Source: Gammaproteobacteria bacterium
Lineage (GTDB): Bacteria > Pseudomonadota > Gammaproteobacteria > Xanthomonadales > Xanthomonadaceae
DNA length: 49,390 bases
NCBI GenBank assembly: GCA_025352045.1
Contig: JANXUD010000079.1
Span: 1 to 49,390 of the forward strand
Direction: 5' to 3'
Of this stretch, positions 18,657 through 28,471 are shown piece after piece. The translations under genes and the position numbers were made by a program. Below the pieces are notes generated by a model that searched no databases, had not been told where the DNA came from, and saw only the letters and a program-made list of their open reading frames with translations. Position 1 is the first letter of the stretch. Each line of letters begins with the position of its first letter.

Positions 18657-19547
18657 CTAGCCCTTGACGCCGCCCGAGGTCAGTCCCGACACGATCCAGC
18701 GCTGTGCGGCCAGGAACACCGCGGTGATCGGCAGGCCCGACAGCACCGCCGCGGCGGCGAAATCACCCCAGAGGTATTTCTGGTCGTACAGGTAGTACTT
18801 GGATCCGACGGCCAGCGTGAGGTTGTTTTCCTCGCGCAGCAGCACGGAGGCCACCGGGTATTCGATGATCGTGCCGATGAAGGCGAGCAGGAACACCACC
18901 ATCAGGATCGGCACCGCCATCGGCAACAGGACGTGGCGGAAGGCCTGCCAGTGCGTGGCGCCATCGACCTTCGCGCATTCCTCCATCTCCGCGGGGATGG
19001 TTTCGAAATAGCCGCGGATGGTCCAGATGTGCATGGCCACGCCACCGAGGTAGGCCATCACCAGGCCGGCGTGCGTCTCGATGCCCAGCCAGGGCACGTA
19101 GGCGCCGATGGTGTCGAAGATCGCGTAGATCGCCACCAGGGCGAGCACCGGTGGGAACATCTGCAGCAGCAGCATGGAATTGAGGATAGGCCCCTTGAAG
19201 CGGAAGCGCAGGCGCGCAAAGGCATACGCCGCGGTGGTCGAGAAGATCACGATCAGGCTGGCGGCGATGGTCGCCACCTTGATCGAGTTGAACAGCCAGC
19301 GCAGCACCGGGAAGGGCGGCAGCACCAGGCTGCCATCCTCGGCCTGGTAGCTCATGCCCAGCGCCAGCTTCCAGTGCTCCAGGCTGATGTGCTCGGGGAT
19401 CAGCGAACCGGTGGAGAAATTGCCGGGTCGCAGCGAGATGGACACGATCGCCAGCAGCGGGAAGCAAGTAATGGCGATGAGCAAGACAATCCCGGCATGC
19501 GCCGCGAGCACGCGCCAGCGCTGGCTGGCTCCGGTGACGATGGCCAT
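18657..19547 (-). CDS. malG: Maltose/maltodextrin ABC transporter permease MalG
   Basis: 296 aa, about six membrane segments starting with residues 13-37. The cytoplasmic EAA loop that docks on MalK is clear ([21 protein letters not shown] near 190-210). The C-terminal [11 protein letters not shown] matches the MalG tail, which in E. coli reaches toward the maltose-binding site. It pairs with MalF, encoded 14 bp upstream. The ATG at 19547 gives the usual MalG length. It is the fourth gene of the leftward mal operon. Confidence 0.96.
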   Translation of the reverse strand: MAIVTGASQRWRVLAAHAGIVLLIAITCFPLLAIVSISLRPGNFSTGSLIPEHISLEHWKLALGMSYQAEDGSLVLPPFPVLRWLFNSIKVATIAASLIVIFSTTAAYAFARLRFRFKGPILNSMLLLQMFPPVLALVAIYAIFDTIGAYVPWLGIETHAGLVMAYLGGVAMHIWTIRGYFETIPAEMEECAKVDGATHWQAFRHVLLPMAVPILMVVFLLAFIGTIIEYPVASVLLREENNLTLAVGSKYYLYDQKYLWGDFAAAAVLSGLPITAVFLAAQRWIVSGLTSGGVKG

Positions 19548-19561
19548 GGCTTAGCTGCCCC

Positions 19562-21130
19562 TCACTTGAGGTCCTTGTTGACCCGCGCGATCTTCAGGTT
19601 GGCCAGCGACAGCAGGGCCACCATGAAGAAGATCATGGTCGAGATCGCCGCCGCGAGACCAAAGTTCTGGCCCGAGTCCTTGAACGCGATGCGATAGGTA
19701 TAGCTGACCAGGATGTCGGTCGTGCCGGCCGGGATCTTGGTGTTGAGGAAGTCCGGCCGGCCGTCGGTGAGCAGCGCCACCAGCACGAAGTTGTTGAAGT
19801 TGAAGGCGAAGGCCGAGATCAGCAGCGGCATCAGCGGCCTGACGATCAGCGGCGCGGTGATCTTGAAGAAATTGGTCAGCGGCCGCGCGCCGGCGATCGC
19901 CGAGGCCTCGTACAGGTCGGCCGGGATGGCTTTGATCAGGCCGCTGCACAACACCATGATGTAGGGATAGCCGAGCCAGGTATTGACGATCAGCAGCATG
20001 CTGCGGGCCAGCGCCGGGTCGGAGAACCATGCCGGCTTCACACCGAACAGTGCATTGAGGATGCCGTTGATCTCGCCGAAGTTCTGGTTGAACAGGCCCT
20101 TGAACACCAGGATCGAGATGAAGCCAGGGACGGCGTATGGCAAGAACAGCAAGGTGCGGTACAAGGTGCGAAAGCGTAAGGCTTCCCAGTTGAGCACCAC
20201 GGCCAACGTCATCCCGATCACCAGCGAGAACGCGACCGTCAGCGTCGCGAATGCCAGGGTCCAGCCGAAGATGGACAGGAAGGGGCCGCGGAAATTCGCA
20301 TCGGAGAACATGCGCACGTAGTTGCCCAGCCCGATGTTCACCTTGAAGCCGGGCTGCAGCTGTGCGTGTGACTTCGTTCCCGTGAAGAATCCCGCCTTCA
20401 TGTCCGGCACGAACAGCTCGCCGGTTTCCACCTGCGTCAGCGATCCGTCCGCGTTCGCGCGCCAGAGCGGACTCACTGGGCCGAACTCGCGCACGCCCGC
20501 ATAGCTGAGCACGCGGCCGTCCGGCAGCTTGAGCTTGAGGCGCATCAGCACGTCGCGATGGACCAGCAGCTCCTTCAGCGACAGCGGCGCGTTGACGTGG
20601 AAGCTGGCCTGCACCGGCGGCAGCATCTGCGTCTCCTCCGGCGGCTGCGCGCTGCGCAGGGCCAGCGGCGGCGACACCAGGGTGGCCGCATCGAGCGCCG
20701 CGCGTTTGGCGGGGTCGGCCTCGTCCTCCGGCTCGTGCAGGGGCGCCAGCACCAGGCGGAACTCGTCACCGTCGGCGTGCAGGGTGTAGCCGAGCGTGCG
20801 GCCGTCCTCGGGCTGGGTCTGCTCGAGCAGGTAGGCGCGCGCGCGCTCCAGGGTCAGCAGGTTGTTGGACGAATAATTGGTGAAACCAATCTGCATCGTG
20901 TAGAGCAGCGGGAAGGCCACGAACACCAGCATCCCGGCCACGCCGGGGAACAGGTAGCGCCAGGCCAGGCCCTGTTTGGACAGGTAGACGATGAAGCCGG
21001 CCGCCGACAGCGCAAGCAGTCCCATCGCCCAGGCCACCTGGCCGGTCGAATAGACATTGAAGACCAGGAACAGCAATGCAATGCCCAGGCCCGCGGCCAG
21101 CGCCCAGCGCAACAGGTCGCGGGGCTTCAC
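19562..21130 (-). CDS. malF: Maltose/maltodextrin ABC transporter permease MalF
   Basis: 522 aa, close to the E. coli length of 514. Three N-terminal membrane segments are followed by a large periplasmic loop (about residues 85-285), the P2-type domain that contacts the binding protein. The C-terminal half carries the core permease helices and an EAA loop (ADLYEASAIAGARPLTNFFK). The GTG start overlaps the malE stop (GTGA), indicating translational coupling. The loop contains an Asp/Glu/Pro-rich stretch (HEPEDEADPAK). With MalG it forms the inner-membrane channel. Confidence 0.96.
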   Translation of the reverse strand: MKPRDLLRWALAAGLGIALLFLVFNVYSTGQVAWAMGLLALSAAGFIVYLSKQGLAWRYLFPGVAGMLVFVAFPLLYTMQIGFTNYSSNNLLTLERARAYLLEQTQPEDGRTLGYTLHADGDEFRLVLAPLHEPEDEADPAKRAALDAATLVSPPLALRSAQPPEETQMLPPVQASFHVNAPLSLKELLVHRDVLMRLKLKLPDGRVLSYAGVREFGPVSPLWRANADGSLTQVETGELFVPDMKAGFFTGTKSHAQLQPGFKVNIGLGNYVRMFSDANFRGPFLSIFGWTLAFATLTVAFSLVIGMTLAVVLNWEALRFRTLYRTLLFLPYAVPGFISILVFKGLFNQNFGEINGILNALFGVKPAWFSDPALARSMLLIVNTWLGYPYIMVLCSGLIKAIPADLYEASAIAGARPLTNFFKITAPLIVRPLMPLLISAFAFNFNNFVLVALLTDGRPDFLNTKIPAGTTDILVSYTYRIAFKDSGQNFGLAAAISTMIFFMVALLSLANLKIARVNKDLK

Positions 21131-22373
21131 TTGACGCGCATCCGCGCGGCGGCGCCGTCGAGCGCGGCCTTGGGCGACTGGCGGCCATTGGTGATCGCCT
21201 CGAGCGCGGCGTCCACGGCGGTGAAGAACTTGCCGGTGTCGGGGATGTTCGGGATCGGTTCACCCATGCGCGCGTTTTCCATCGTCGCGCGGATGTTCGG
21301 GTCGGCCGCCAGCTCGGCATAGAAGGCCTTGTTCGCCGGCGTGCCCAGCGGGACGTCGGCGTTGATCGTCTTCAGGCTGTCGACGCGCAGCAGGTAGTGC
21401 TCGATGAATTCGCGGGCGATGTCCTTGACCTGGCTGGGGGCGGCGATCATGCAGCCGAGCACGCCGACGAAGGGCTTGGACGGGTGGCCATCCACGCTCG
21501 GGATCGGTGCGACGCCTAAGTCGATGTGCGCGCGTTTGGCGTTGTCCCAGGCCCAGGGCCCGGAGATCATCATCGCGATCTGGCCGCGGCTGAAGGCGCC
21601 CTCCATCTCCGCGTAGCCAGCGCCCTTGGTGATCTGGCCGTTGCGCACGAGGTTGCCGAGCACTTCGGCGCCACGCACCGCGCCTGGCGTGTTGACGCCG
21701 ATGTCCGCCACGTCATAGTTGCCCTTGGCGTCCTTGCCGAAGATGTAGCCACCGCCGGCGGCAAGCATCGGGAAGCTGAAGAAGCTCTTGTTGTAGTCCC
21801 AGAGGATGGCCTTCTTGCCTTGCCTTGCCAGCTTGGCGTCGAGCGCGATGACTTCGTCGAAGCTGGCCGGCGGGACCGGCACCAGGGCCTTGTTGTAGAT
21901 CAGGCCAATGGATTCAATGGCAAGCGGATAGCCCCAGGTCTTGCCATTGTATTGAAACGCCTTCCAGGCCGACGCGTCGATGTCGTCGATGATCTTCTTC
22001 CCCGGATGCACGGGAACCACCAGCCCCGAGCGCGCCCACTCGCCGACGCGGTCGTGCGGCCAGCAGAAGATGTCGGGGCCCTTGCCGGCGCCGCTGGAGC
22101 TCTGGAACTTGTCGGGCGCGCCTTCGGGATGCTGCACCGTCACCTGCACGCCGGATTCGGCGGCGAACGTGTCGCCGACCTTCTGCAGGCCGTTGTAGCC
22201 CTTGTCGCCATTGATCCAGACCAGCAGCTTGAGCGGCCCCTTGGCCTGGGCCGGCGCCGGCGCCGCCAGGGCGGCAACGCAGGCCATCGCCACCGTGGCC
22301 AGCGCGTGGCGCAAGCCCGTGCACGCGCCCGCGCCCGCGCGCCCAGTCGCGCCGACCGCGGACACCGCGGGGC

Positions 22374-22377
<4 letters not shown>
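21127..22377 (-). CDS. malE: Periplasmic maltose/maltodextrin-binding protein
   Basis: 416 aa. A long signal peptide ends near residue 45 (APAQA-K). The mature protein closely follows E. coli MalE landmarks: LLVWINGDKGYNGL, GPDIFCWPHDRVGEWA, SIGLIYNKAL, ISGPWAWDN, PSKPFVGVLGCMIAA and ATMENARMGEPIPNIP, so orthology is secure rather than just family-level. It delivers maltose and maltodextrins to MalFGK. The GTG start overlaps the malK stop and the stop overlaps the malF start, so the three genes are tightly coupled. Confidence 0.97.
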
Positions 22378-23498
<1,121 letters not shown>

Positions 23499-23522
23499 GT
23501 CCGACCCTCCCGTCGACGCCAT

Positions 23523-23535
23523 GTAGTTTAACGAC
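23523..23535. promoter_or_regulatory. Palindromic operator GTAGTTTAACGAC (site 3, malK side)
   Basis: It matches site 1 at 12 of 13 positions and lies only 25 bp before the malK ATG, so it probably overlaps or follows the transcription start. It is 97 bp centre-to-centre from site 4 on the glgP side. Confidence 0.75.
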
Positions 23536-23610
23536 AAGCCCGCCCCGCGATCTGCTGCGGACGCACAATTGCCGGGGCCGTTGGCGAGCGGCTACCATTC
23601 GTTTCATGAA

Positions 23611-23641
23611 CCGGGGCACGTAATTAAACTACATGCCCCGG
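23611..23641. promoter_or_regulatory. Extended 31-bp palindrome containing operator GTAATTAAACTAC (site 4, glgP side)
   Basis: The core at 23620-23632 matches the motif at 12 of 13 positions. It is flanked by CCGGGGCA (23611-23618) and TGCCCCGG (23634-23641), so 13 of 15 base pairs around the centre at 23626 are complementary. The flanks are unique to this copy. It lies where the -35 of the glgP promoter would be expected, which allows either repression or a second protein binding the outer arms. Confidence 0.7.
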
Positions 23642-23651
23642 CCGCTTGGGC

Positions 23652-23657
23652 GATAAT
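23652..23657 (+). promoter_or_regulatory. Candidate -10 element of the glgP operon
   Basis: GATAAT matches the -10 consensus at five of six positions. No good -35 lies 17 bp upstream; that position is occupied by operator site 4. If used, transcription begins near 23664, which rules out the upstream TTG at 23646 as the glgP start. Confidence 0.35.
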
Positions 23658-23723
23658 CGCCGGACCCGGCCCACAGGCCGGAGCCGCGACATCGGCCCAT
23701 CCCCCAGAGTAATTGGCTACGCC

Positions 23724-26216
23724 GTGAACACCAAGACAATCCCTGATTCCAATTTGGCCGCGTCCGATCCGGTGCCCTCCGGCGGCACCGGCACGCCAGC
23801 CCAGGCCGACCTCGCGCGCGCCTTCGCCGATGCCCTGGCCCAGGAACTGGCCCAGTCCAGCCTCGGCCCGACCCGCGATGCCTGCCTGCGCGCCGCCGAG
23901 GTGGCCTGCCGCCAGTTGCTGGAACGCCGCTGGGTCGCGACCCAGGCCCGCGACCGCCGCCTACTGGACGCCGGCCAGGCGCGCCGAGTGCACTACCTGT
24001 CCATGGAATTCCTGATGGGCCGGGCCCTGGGCAATGCCCTGGCGGCCCTCGGCCTGGATGCGACCCTGCGCGATGCGCTGGTTGCCCTGGGCCGTGATCC
24101 GGCCTCCGTGCTCGACCTCGAACACGACGCCGCGCTGGGCAATGGCGGCCTGGGCCGGCTCGCCGCCTGCTTCCTGGATTCCTTCGCCGAGCTCGGACTG
24201 CCCAGCTTCGGCTACGGCCTGCGCTATCGCTACGGCATGTTCGCGCAGGGCGTGCAGGACGGCCGCCAGGTCGAATCGCCCGACGACTGGATGCGCGGCG
24301 GCAATCCCTGGGACGTGCCGCGGCCGGACATCGCCTTCAAGGTCGGCTTTGGCGGCCGCGTGGTGGACGAAGCCGGCAGCCGGCGCTGGATCCCGGCCGA
24401 GCGGCTGCGTGCGGCGGCGTTCGATTTCATCGTGCCGGCGCACCATGGCGAGTCGGTGTCCACGCTGCGGCAATGGGAAGCCAGCGCCGAGCAGCCGCTG
24501 GATTTCGCGGCTTTCAGCCACGGCGACCTGCAGCTGGCCGCCAAACACCAGGTCGCCGCGGATTCGCTGAACTGGGTGCTCTACCCCGACGACAGCACCG
24601 ATGCCGGCCGCGAATTGCGGCTCAAGCAGGAAGCCTTCCTGGTCAGCGCCTCGCTGCAGGACCAGATCGCTCGCCACCGACGTGAACATGGCAACGTTCA
24701 CGACTTCGGTAGGCGCAATGCAATTCACTTGAACGACACCCACCCCGCCCTCGCGCCCGCAGAGTTGATGCGCCTGCTCGTGGACGAGCAGGGCGTGGCC
24801 TGGGACGAGGCCTGGACGATCACCCGACAGGCGGTGAGCTACACCAACCACACCCTGATGCCCGAGGCGCTCGAGACCTGGCCGCTGCGCCTGTTCGAAC
24901 AGCTGCTGCCGCGGCACCTGGAGATCATCTTCGAGATCAACGCCCGCCTGCTGGCCGACGTGCGCGCGCGTTTCCCCGGCGACGAGGGCCTGGCCTCGCG
25001 CGCCTCGCTGATCGACGAATCCGGCGAGCGCCGCGTGCGCATGGCCGCGCTGGCGATCGTCGCCTCGCACAAGGTCAATGGCGTGTCGGCCCTGCACTCG
25101 GACCTGATGGTGAAGACCATCTTCGCAGACTACGCGCGCTTGTTCCCCGACCGCTTCTGCAATGTCACCAACGGCGTCACGCCGCGACGCTGGCTGCAGC
25201 AGGCCAATCCGGCGCTGTCGTCGTTGCTGGACGCGCGCATCGGCACGGGCTGGCGGCGCAACCTCGATGAACTCGAGAAGCTGCACCCGTTTGCCGACGA
25301 TGCCGGCTTCGGCGTTGCGCTGATGGCCGCCAAGCGCCAGAACAAGCAGCGCCTCGCGGCTCTGGTGCGGCGCGAACTCGGCCTGTCCATCGACCCGGAC
25401 AGCCTGTTCGACGTGCAGGCCAAGCGCATCCACGAATACAAGCGCCAGTTGCTCAACCTGCTGCACGTGGTGGCGCGCTACCAGGCGATCGTGGCCGATC
25501 CGTCGCGCCCGGTGGTGCCGCGCACGGTGATCCTGGCCGGCAAGGCCGCCTCGGCCTATTTCTCCGCGAAGCTCATCATCCGCCTCGCCCACGACATCGC
25601 GCGCGTGGTCAATGCCGACCCGCGCGCGGCCGGCAAGCTGAAGCTGGTCTTCCTGCCCAACTACGGCGTCAGCCTGGCCGAGACCATCGTGCCCGCGGCC
25701 GACCTGAGCGAGCAGATCTCCACCGCCGGCACCGAGGCCTCGGGCACCGGCAACATGAAGTTCGCCATGAACGGCGCGCTGACCATCGGCACCTGGGACG
25801 GCGCCAACATCGAGATGGCCGAAGCGATGGGCCCGGAGAACATGTTCGTGTTCGGCCTGCGCACCGAGGCGGTGCGCGAGGTGAAGGCCCTGGGTTACGA
25901 CCCGCGCCTGCACGTGGAGGAAAACCGGGTGCTGCGCGATGTCATCGGGGCCATCGCCGGCGGCGCCTTCTCGCCCCAGGACGAGGACCGTTACCAGCCG
26001 CTGACCGACAGCCTGCTGCAGCAGGACAATTACCTGCTGCTGGCCGACTTCGACGCCTACATGCAGGCGCAGGCGCAAGTGGACGCGCTGTATGCCGATC
26101 CGGCGGCCTGGGCGCGCTGCGCCACGCTGAACATCGCCGGCATGGGCCGCTTCTCGGCCGACCGCACCGTGGCCGAGTACCGCGACACCATCTGGGCGCC
26201 GCCCGCGGGCCGCTGA
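23724..26216 (+). CDS. glgP: Glycogen/maltodextrin phosphorylase
   Basis: 830 aa from GTG 23724 (MNTKTIPDSN); an upstream TTG would start before the likely transcription start. GT35 landmarks: ALGNGGLGRLAACFLDS, GYGLRYRYGMF, the PLP lysine K679 in SGTGNMKFAMNG, and GTWDGANIEM. It releases glucose 1-phosphate from alpha-1,4-glucan chains. It heads the cluster glgP-glgB-glgX-malQ-oxidoreductase-MATE, and glgB begins 22 bp after its stop. Because it lies opposite malK across a shared operator pair, its in vivo substrate is probably imported maltodextrin as well as glycogen; sequence alone does not separate GlgP from MalP. Confidence 0.95.
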   Translation: MNTKTIPDSNLAASDPVPSGGTGTPAQADLARAFADALAQELAQSSLGPTRDACLRAAEVACRQLLERRWVATQARDRRLLDAGQARRVHYLSMEFLMGRALGNALAALGLDATLRDALVALGRDPASVLDLEHDAALGNGGLGRLAACFLDSFAELGLPSFGYGLRYRYGMFAQGVQDGRQVESPDDWMRGGNPWDVPRPDIAFKVGFGGRVVDEAGSRRWIPAERLRAAAFDFIVPAHHGESVSTLRQWEASAEQPLDFAAFSHGDLQLAAKHQVAADSLNWVLYPDDSTDAGRELRLKQEAFLVSASLQDQIARHRREHGNVHDFGRRNAIHLNDTHPALAPAELMRLLVDEQGVAWDEAWTITRQAVSYTNHTLMPEALETWPLRLFEQLLPRHLEIIFEINARLLADVRARFPGDEGLASRASLIDESGERRVRMAALAIVASHKVNGVSALHSDLMVKTIFADYARLFPDRFCNVTNGVTPRRWLQQANPALSSLLDARIGTGWRRNLDELEKLHPFADDAGFGVALMAAKRQNKQRLAALVRRELGLSIDPDSLFDVQAKRIHEYKRQLLNLLHVVARYQAIVADPSRPVVPRTVILAGKAASAYFSAKLIIRLAHDIARVVNADPRAAGKLKLVFLPNYGVSLAETIVPAADLSEQISTAGTEASGTGNMKFAMNGALTIGTWDGANIEMAEAMGPENMFVFGLRTEAVREVKALGYDPRLHVEENRVLRDVIGAIAGGAFSPQDEDRYQPLTDSLLQQDNYLLLADFDAYMQAQAQVDALYADPAAWARCATLNIAGMGRFSADRTVAEYRDTIWAPPAGR

Positions 26217-26238
26217 TGGAACGCACGGCGGCAGCGAC

Positions 26239-28443
26239 GTGGCTGCGCGCCATCCGGTGCAGGTCGTGATCGCCCCGCGCGTGGTGGCGGCCCTGGTGGG
26301 CGGCCGCCACGCCGATCCCTTCGCCGTGCTCGGCCTGCACCCCGATGCCGACGGCCGGCTGTGGGCCCGCGCACTGTTGCCGCAGGCCGAGTCGGTCATC
26401 CTGCTCGACGCAGGCAGTGGCGCCGAACTGGTCGCGCTGGAAAGCCGCCACGCAGACGGACTGTTCGAGGCGCGGGTGCCGCGCCGGCGCAAGCCCTTCG
26501 ACTACCGCCTGCGCGTGCGCTGGAGTGATGGCGGCACGCAGGATCTGGCGGATGCCTATTCGTTCTGGCCACAGCTCGACGACGACGCACTGGCCGCCCT
26601 TCGCGATGGCCGCCATCCGCGGCCCTACACCGTGCTCGGCGCGCACCTGCGCACGGTCGCCGGCGTGGCTGGCGTGCGCTTCGCGGTCTGGGCACCGAAT
26701 GCGCGGCGGGTGAGCGTGGTCGGCGAGTTCAATGCCTGGGATGGCCGCCGCCACGCGATGCGCCTGCGCCATGTCGCCGGCGTCTGGGAAATCTTCGTGC
26801 CCCACGCCGGTGTAGGCGACCGCTACAAGTACGAACTGGTCGGCGCGGATGGCGCGCTGCTGCCGCTCAAGTCCGACCCCTATGCCTTCGCCAGCGAACT
26901 GCGCCCGGCGACCGCCAGCCGCGTCGCCGCGCTGCCGCCTGCGCGCCCGTTGCCGGAAGGGCGCGCAGGCGCCAATGCGCGCGCCGCGCCGATCGCCATC
27001 TACGAAGTGCACGCTGCGTCGTGGCGGCGCGGCGCAGACGGCGGCTTCCCCGACTGGGCGCAGCTGGCGGCGACCCTGCCGGACTACGCCGCGTCGCTGG
27101 GATTCACCCATGTGCAGTTGATGCCGGTGAGCGAGCATCCCTTCGATGGCTCCTGGGGCTACCAGGCCCTGGGCCTGTACGCGCTCAGCGCGCGCTTTGG
27201 CGATGCCGCCGGCTTCGACGGCTTCGTCGCGGCCTGCCACGCGCGCGGACTTGGTGTGCTGCTCGACTGGGTGCCCGCGCATTTTCCCTCCGACGCGCAC
27301 GGGCTGGCCCGGTTCGACGGCAGCGCCCTGTACGAATACGCCGACCCGCGCGAGGGCTACCACCAGGATTGGGACACGCTGATCTTCAACTTCGCCCGCA
27401 GCGAGGTGCGCGACTACCTCGCCGGCAATGCCCTGTACTGGCCCGAACGCCACGGCGTGGACGGCCTGCGCGTGGATGCGGTGGCATCGATGCTCTACCG
27501 CGACTACTCGCGCAAGGCTGGCGAGTGGATCCCGAATGCGCAGGGCGGACGGGAAAACCTGGAGGCCATCTCGCTGCTCCGGCGCGTCAACGAAACGCTT
27601 GGCGCCGACGCGCCCGGCGTGATTACGCTGGCGGAGGAATCCACCGCCTTCCCGGGCGTTTCCGCGCCAACCAGCGCCGGCGGCCTGGGCTTCCACTACA
27701 AATGGAACATGGGCTGGATGAACGACACCCTGGCCTACATGCACGAGGACCCGGTGCATCGCCGCTGGCACCACGAGCGCATGTCGTTCGGCCTGGTCTA
27801 TGCGTTCTCGGAGAATTTCGTGCTGCCGCTGTCGCACGACGAAGTGGTGCACGGCAAGGGCTCGCTGCTGGGCAAGATGCCGGGCGACGACTGGCAGCGC
27901 TTCGCCAACCTGCGCGCCTACTACGGTTTCATGTGGGGGCACCCAGGCAAGAAGTTGCTGTTCATGGGCCAGGAATTCGCCCAACTCGGCGAGTGGAACC
28001 ACGATGCCGCCCTGCCCTGGTCGCTGCTGGGCGATGCGCGCCACGCGGGCGTGCAACGCCTGGTCGGCGACCTCAATCGCCTGTACGCGGCCACGCCTGC
28101 CCTGCACGCGCTCGATTGCGAGCCGGCGGGCTTCGAGTGGCTGGTCGCCGACGATGCCGCGCAGTCGGTATTCGCCTGGCTGCGCCGCGATGGCGCGGGC
28201 GGCGTCGCGCTGGTTGCGAGCAATTTCACTCCGGAGCCCCGCCCCGCCTACCGGATCGGCGTCCCCGACCGTCCGGCGCGCTGGTGCGTGGGGCTGGATA
28301 CCGATTCCGGAAGCTATGGCGGAAGTAGCTACGCCGCGTCGGTAGCGGACATCACCGTGCAGGCCGTTCCGGCCCATGGCCATGCGCAGTCGATCACCCT
28401 CGACCTGCCGCCGCTGGCAACCGTTTTCCTCCTGCCCGCCTGA
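26239..28443 (+). CDS. glgB: 1,4-alpha-glucan branching enzyme
   Basis: 734 aa, GTG start. Two N-terminal CBM48-like domains (about 20-110 and 125-230) precede the GH13 barrel, the layout of E. coli-type GlgB. Catalytic residues: D413 in GLRVDAVASM, E466 in LAEEST, D534 in LSHDEVVHG. The stretch YSRKAGEWIPNAQGGREN is also typical of branching enzymes. It cuts an alpha-1,4 chain and rejoins it by an alpha-1,6 bond to make branches. It is second in the glgP operon. No in-frame ATG lies upstream; the ATG overlapping the glgP stop is in another frame and closes after 17 codons. Confidence 0.95.
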   Translation: MAARHPVQVVIAPRVVAALVGGRHADPFAVLGLHPDADGRLWARALLPQAESVILLDAGSGAELVALESRHADGLFEARVPRRRKPFDYRLRVRWSDGGTQDLADAYSFWPQLDDDALAALRDGRHPRPYTVLGAHLRTVAGVAGVRFAVWAPNARRVSVVGEFNAWDGRRHAMRLRHVAGVWEIFVPHAGVGDRYKYELVGADGALLPLKSDPYAFASELRPATASRVAALPPARPLPEGRAGANARAAPIAIYEVHAASWRRGADGGFPDWAQLAATLPDYAASLGFTHVQLMPVSEHPFDGSWGYQALGLYALSARFGDAAGFDGFVAACHARGLGVLLDWVPAHFPSDAHGLARFDGSALYEYADPREGYHQDWDTLIFNFARSEVRDYLAGNALYWPERHGVDGLRVDAVASMLYRDYSRKAGEWIPNAQGGRENLEAISLLRRVNETLGADAPGVITLAEESTAFPGVSAPTSAGGLGFHYKWNMGWMNDTLAYMHEDPVHRRWHHERMSFGLVYAFSENFVLPLSHDEVVHGKGSLLGKMPGDDWQRFANLRAYYGFMWGHPGKKLLFMGQEFAQLGEWNHDAALPWSLLGDARHAGVQRLVGDLNRLYAATPALHALDCEPAGFEWLVADDAAQSVFAWLRRDGAGGVALVASNFTPEPRPAYRIGVPDRPARWCVGLDTDSGSYGGSSYAASVADITVQAVPAHGHAQSITLDLPPLATVFLLPA

Positions 28444-28471
28444 ACCCCGCTTCGGGTACCTTGCCTTCCTC

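Noticed and set aside
23646-23723. TTG-initiated N-terminal extension of glgP
   Set aside because: It overlaps the presumed -10 element and lies upstream of the likely transcription start; the GTG at 23724 gives a normal phosphorylase length.
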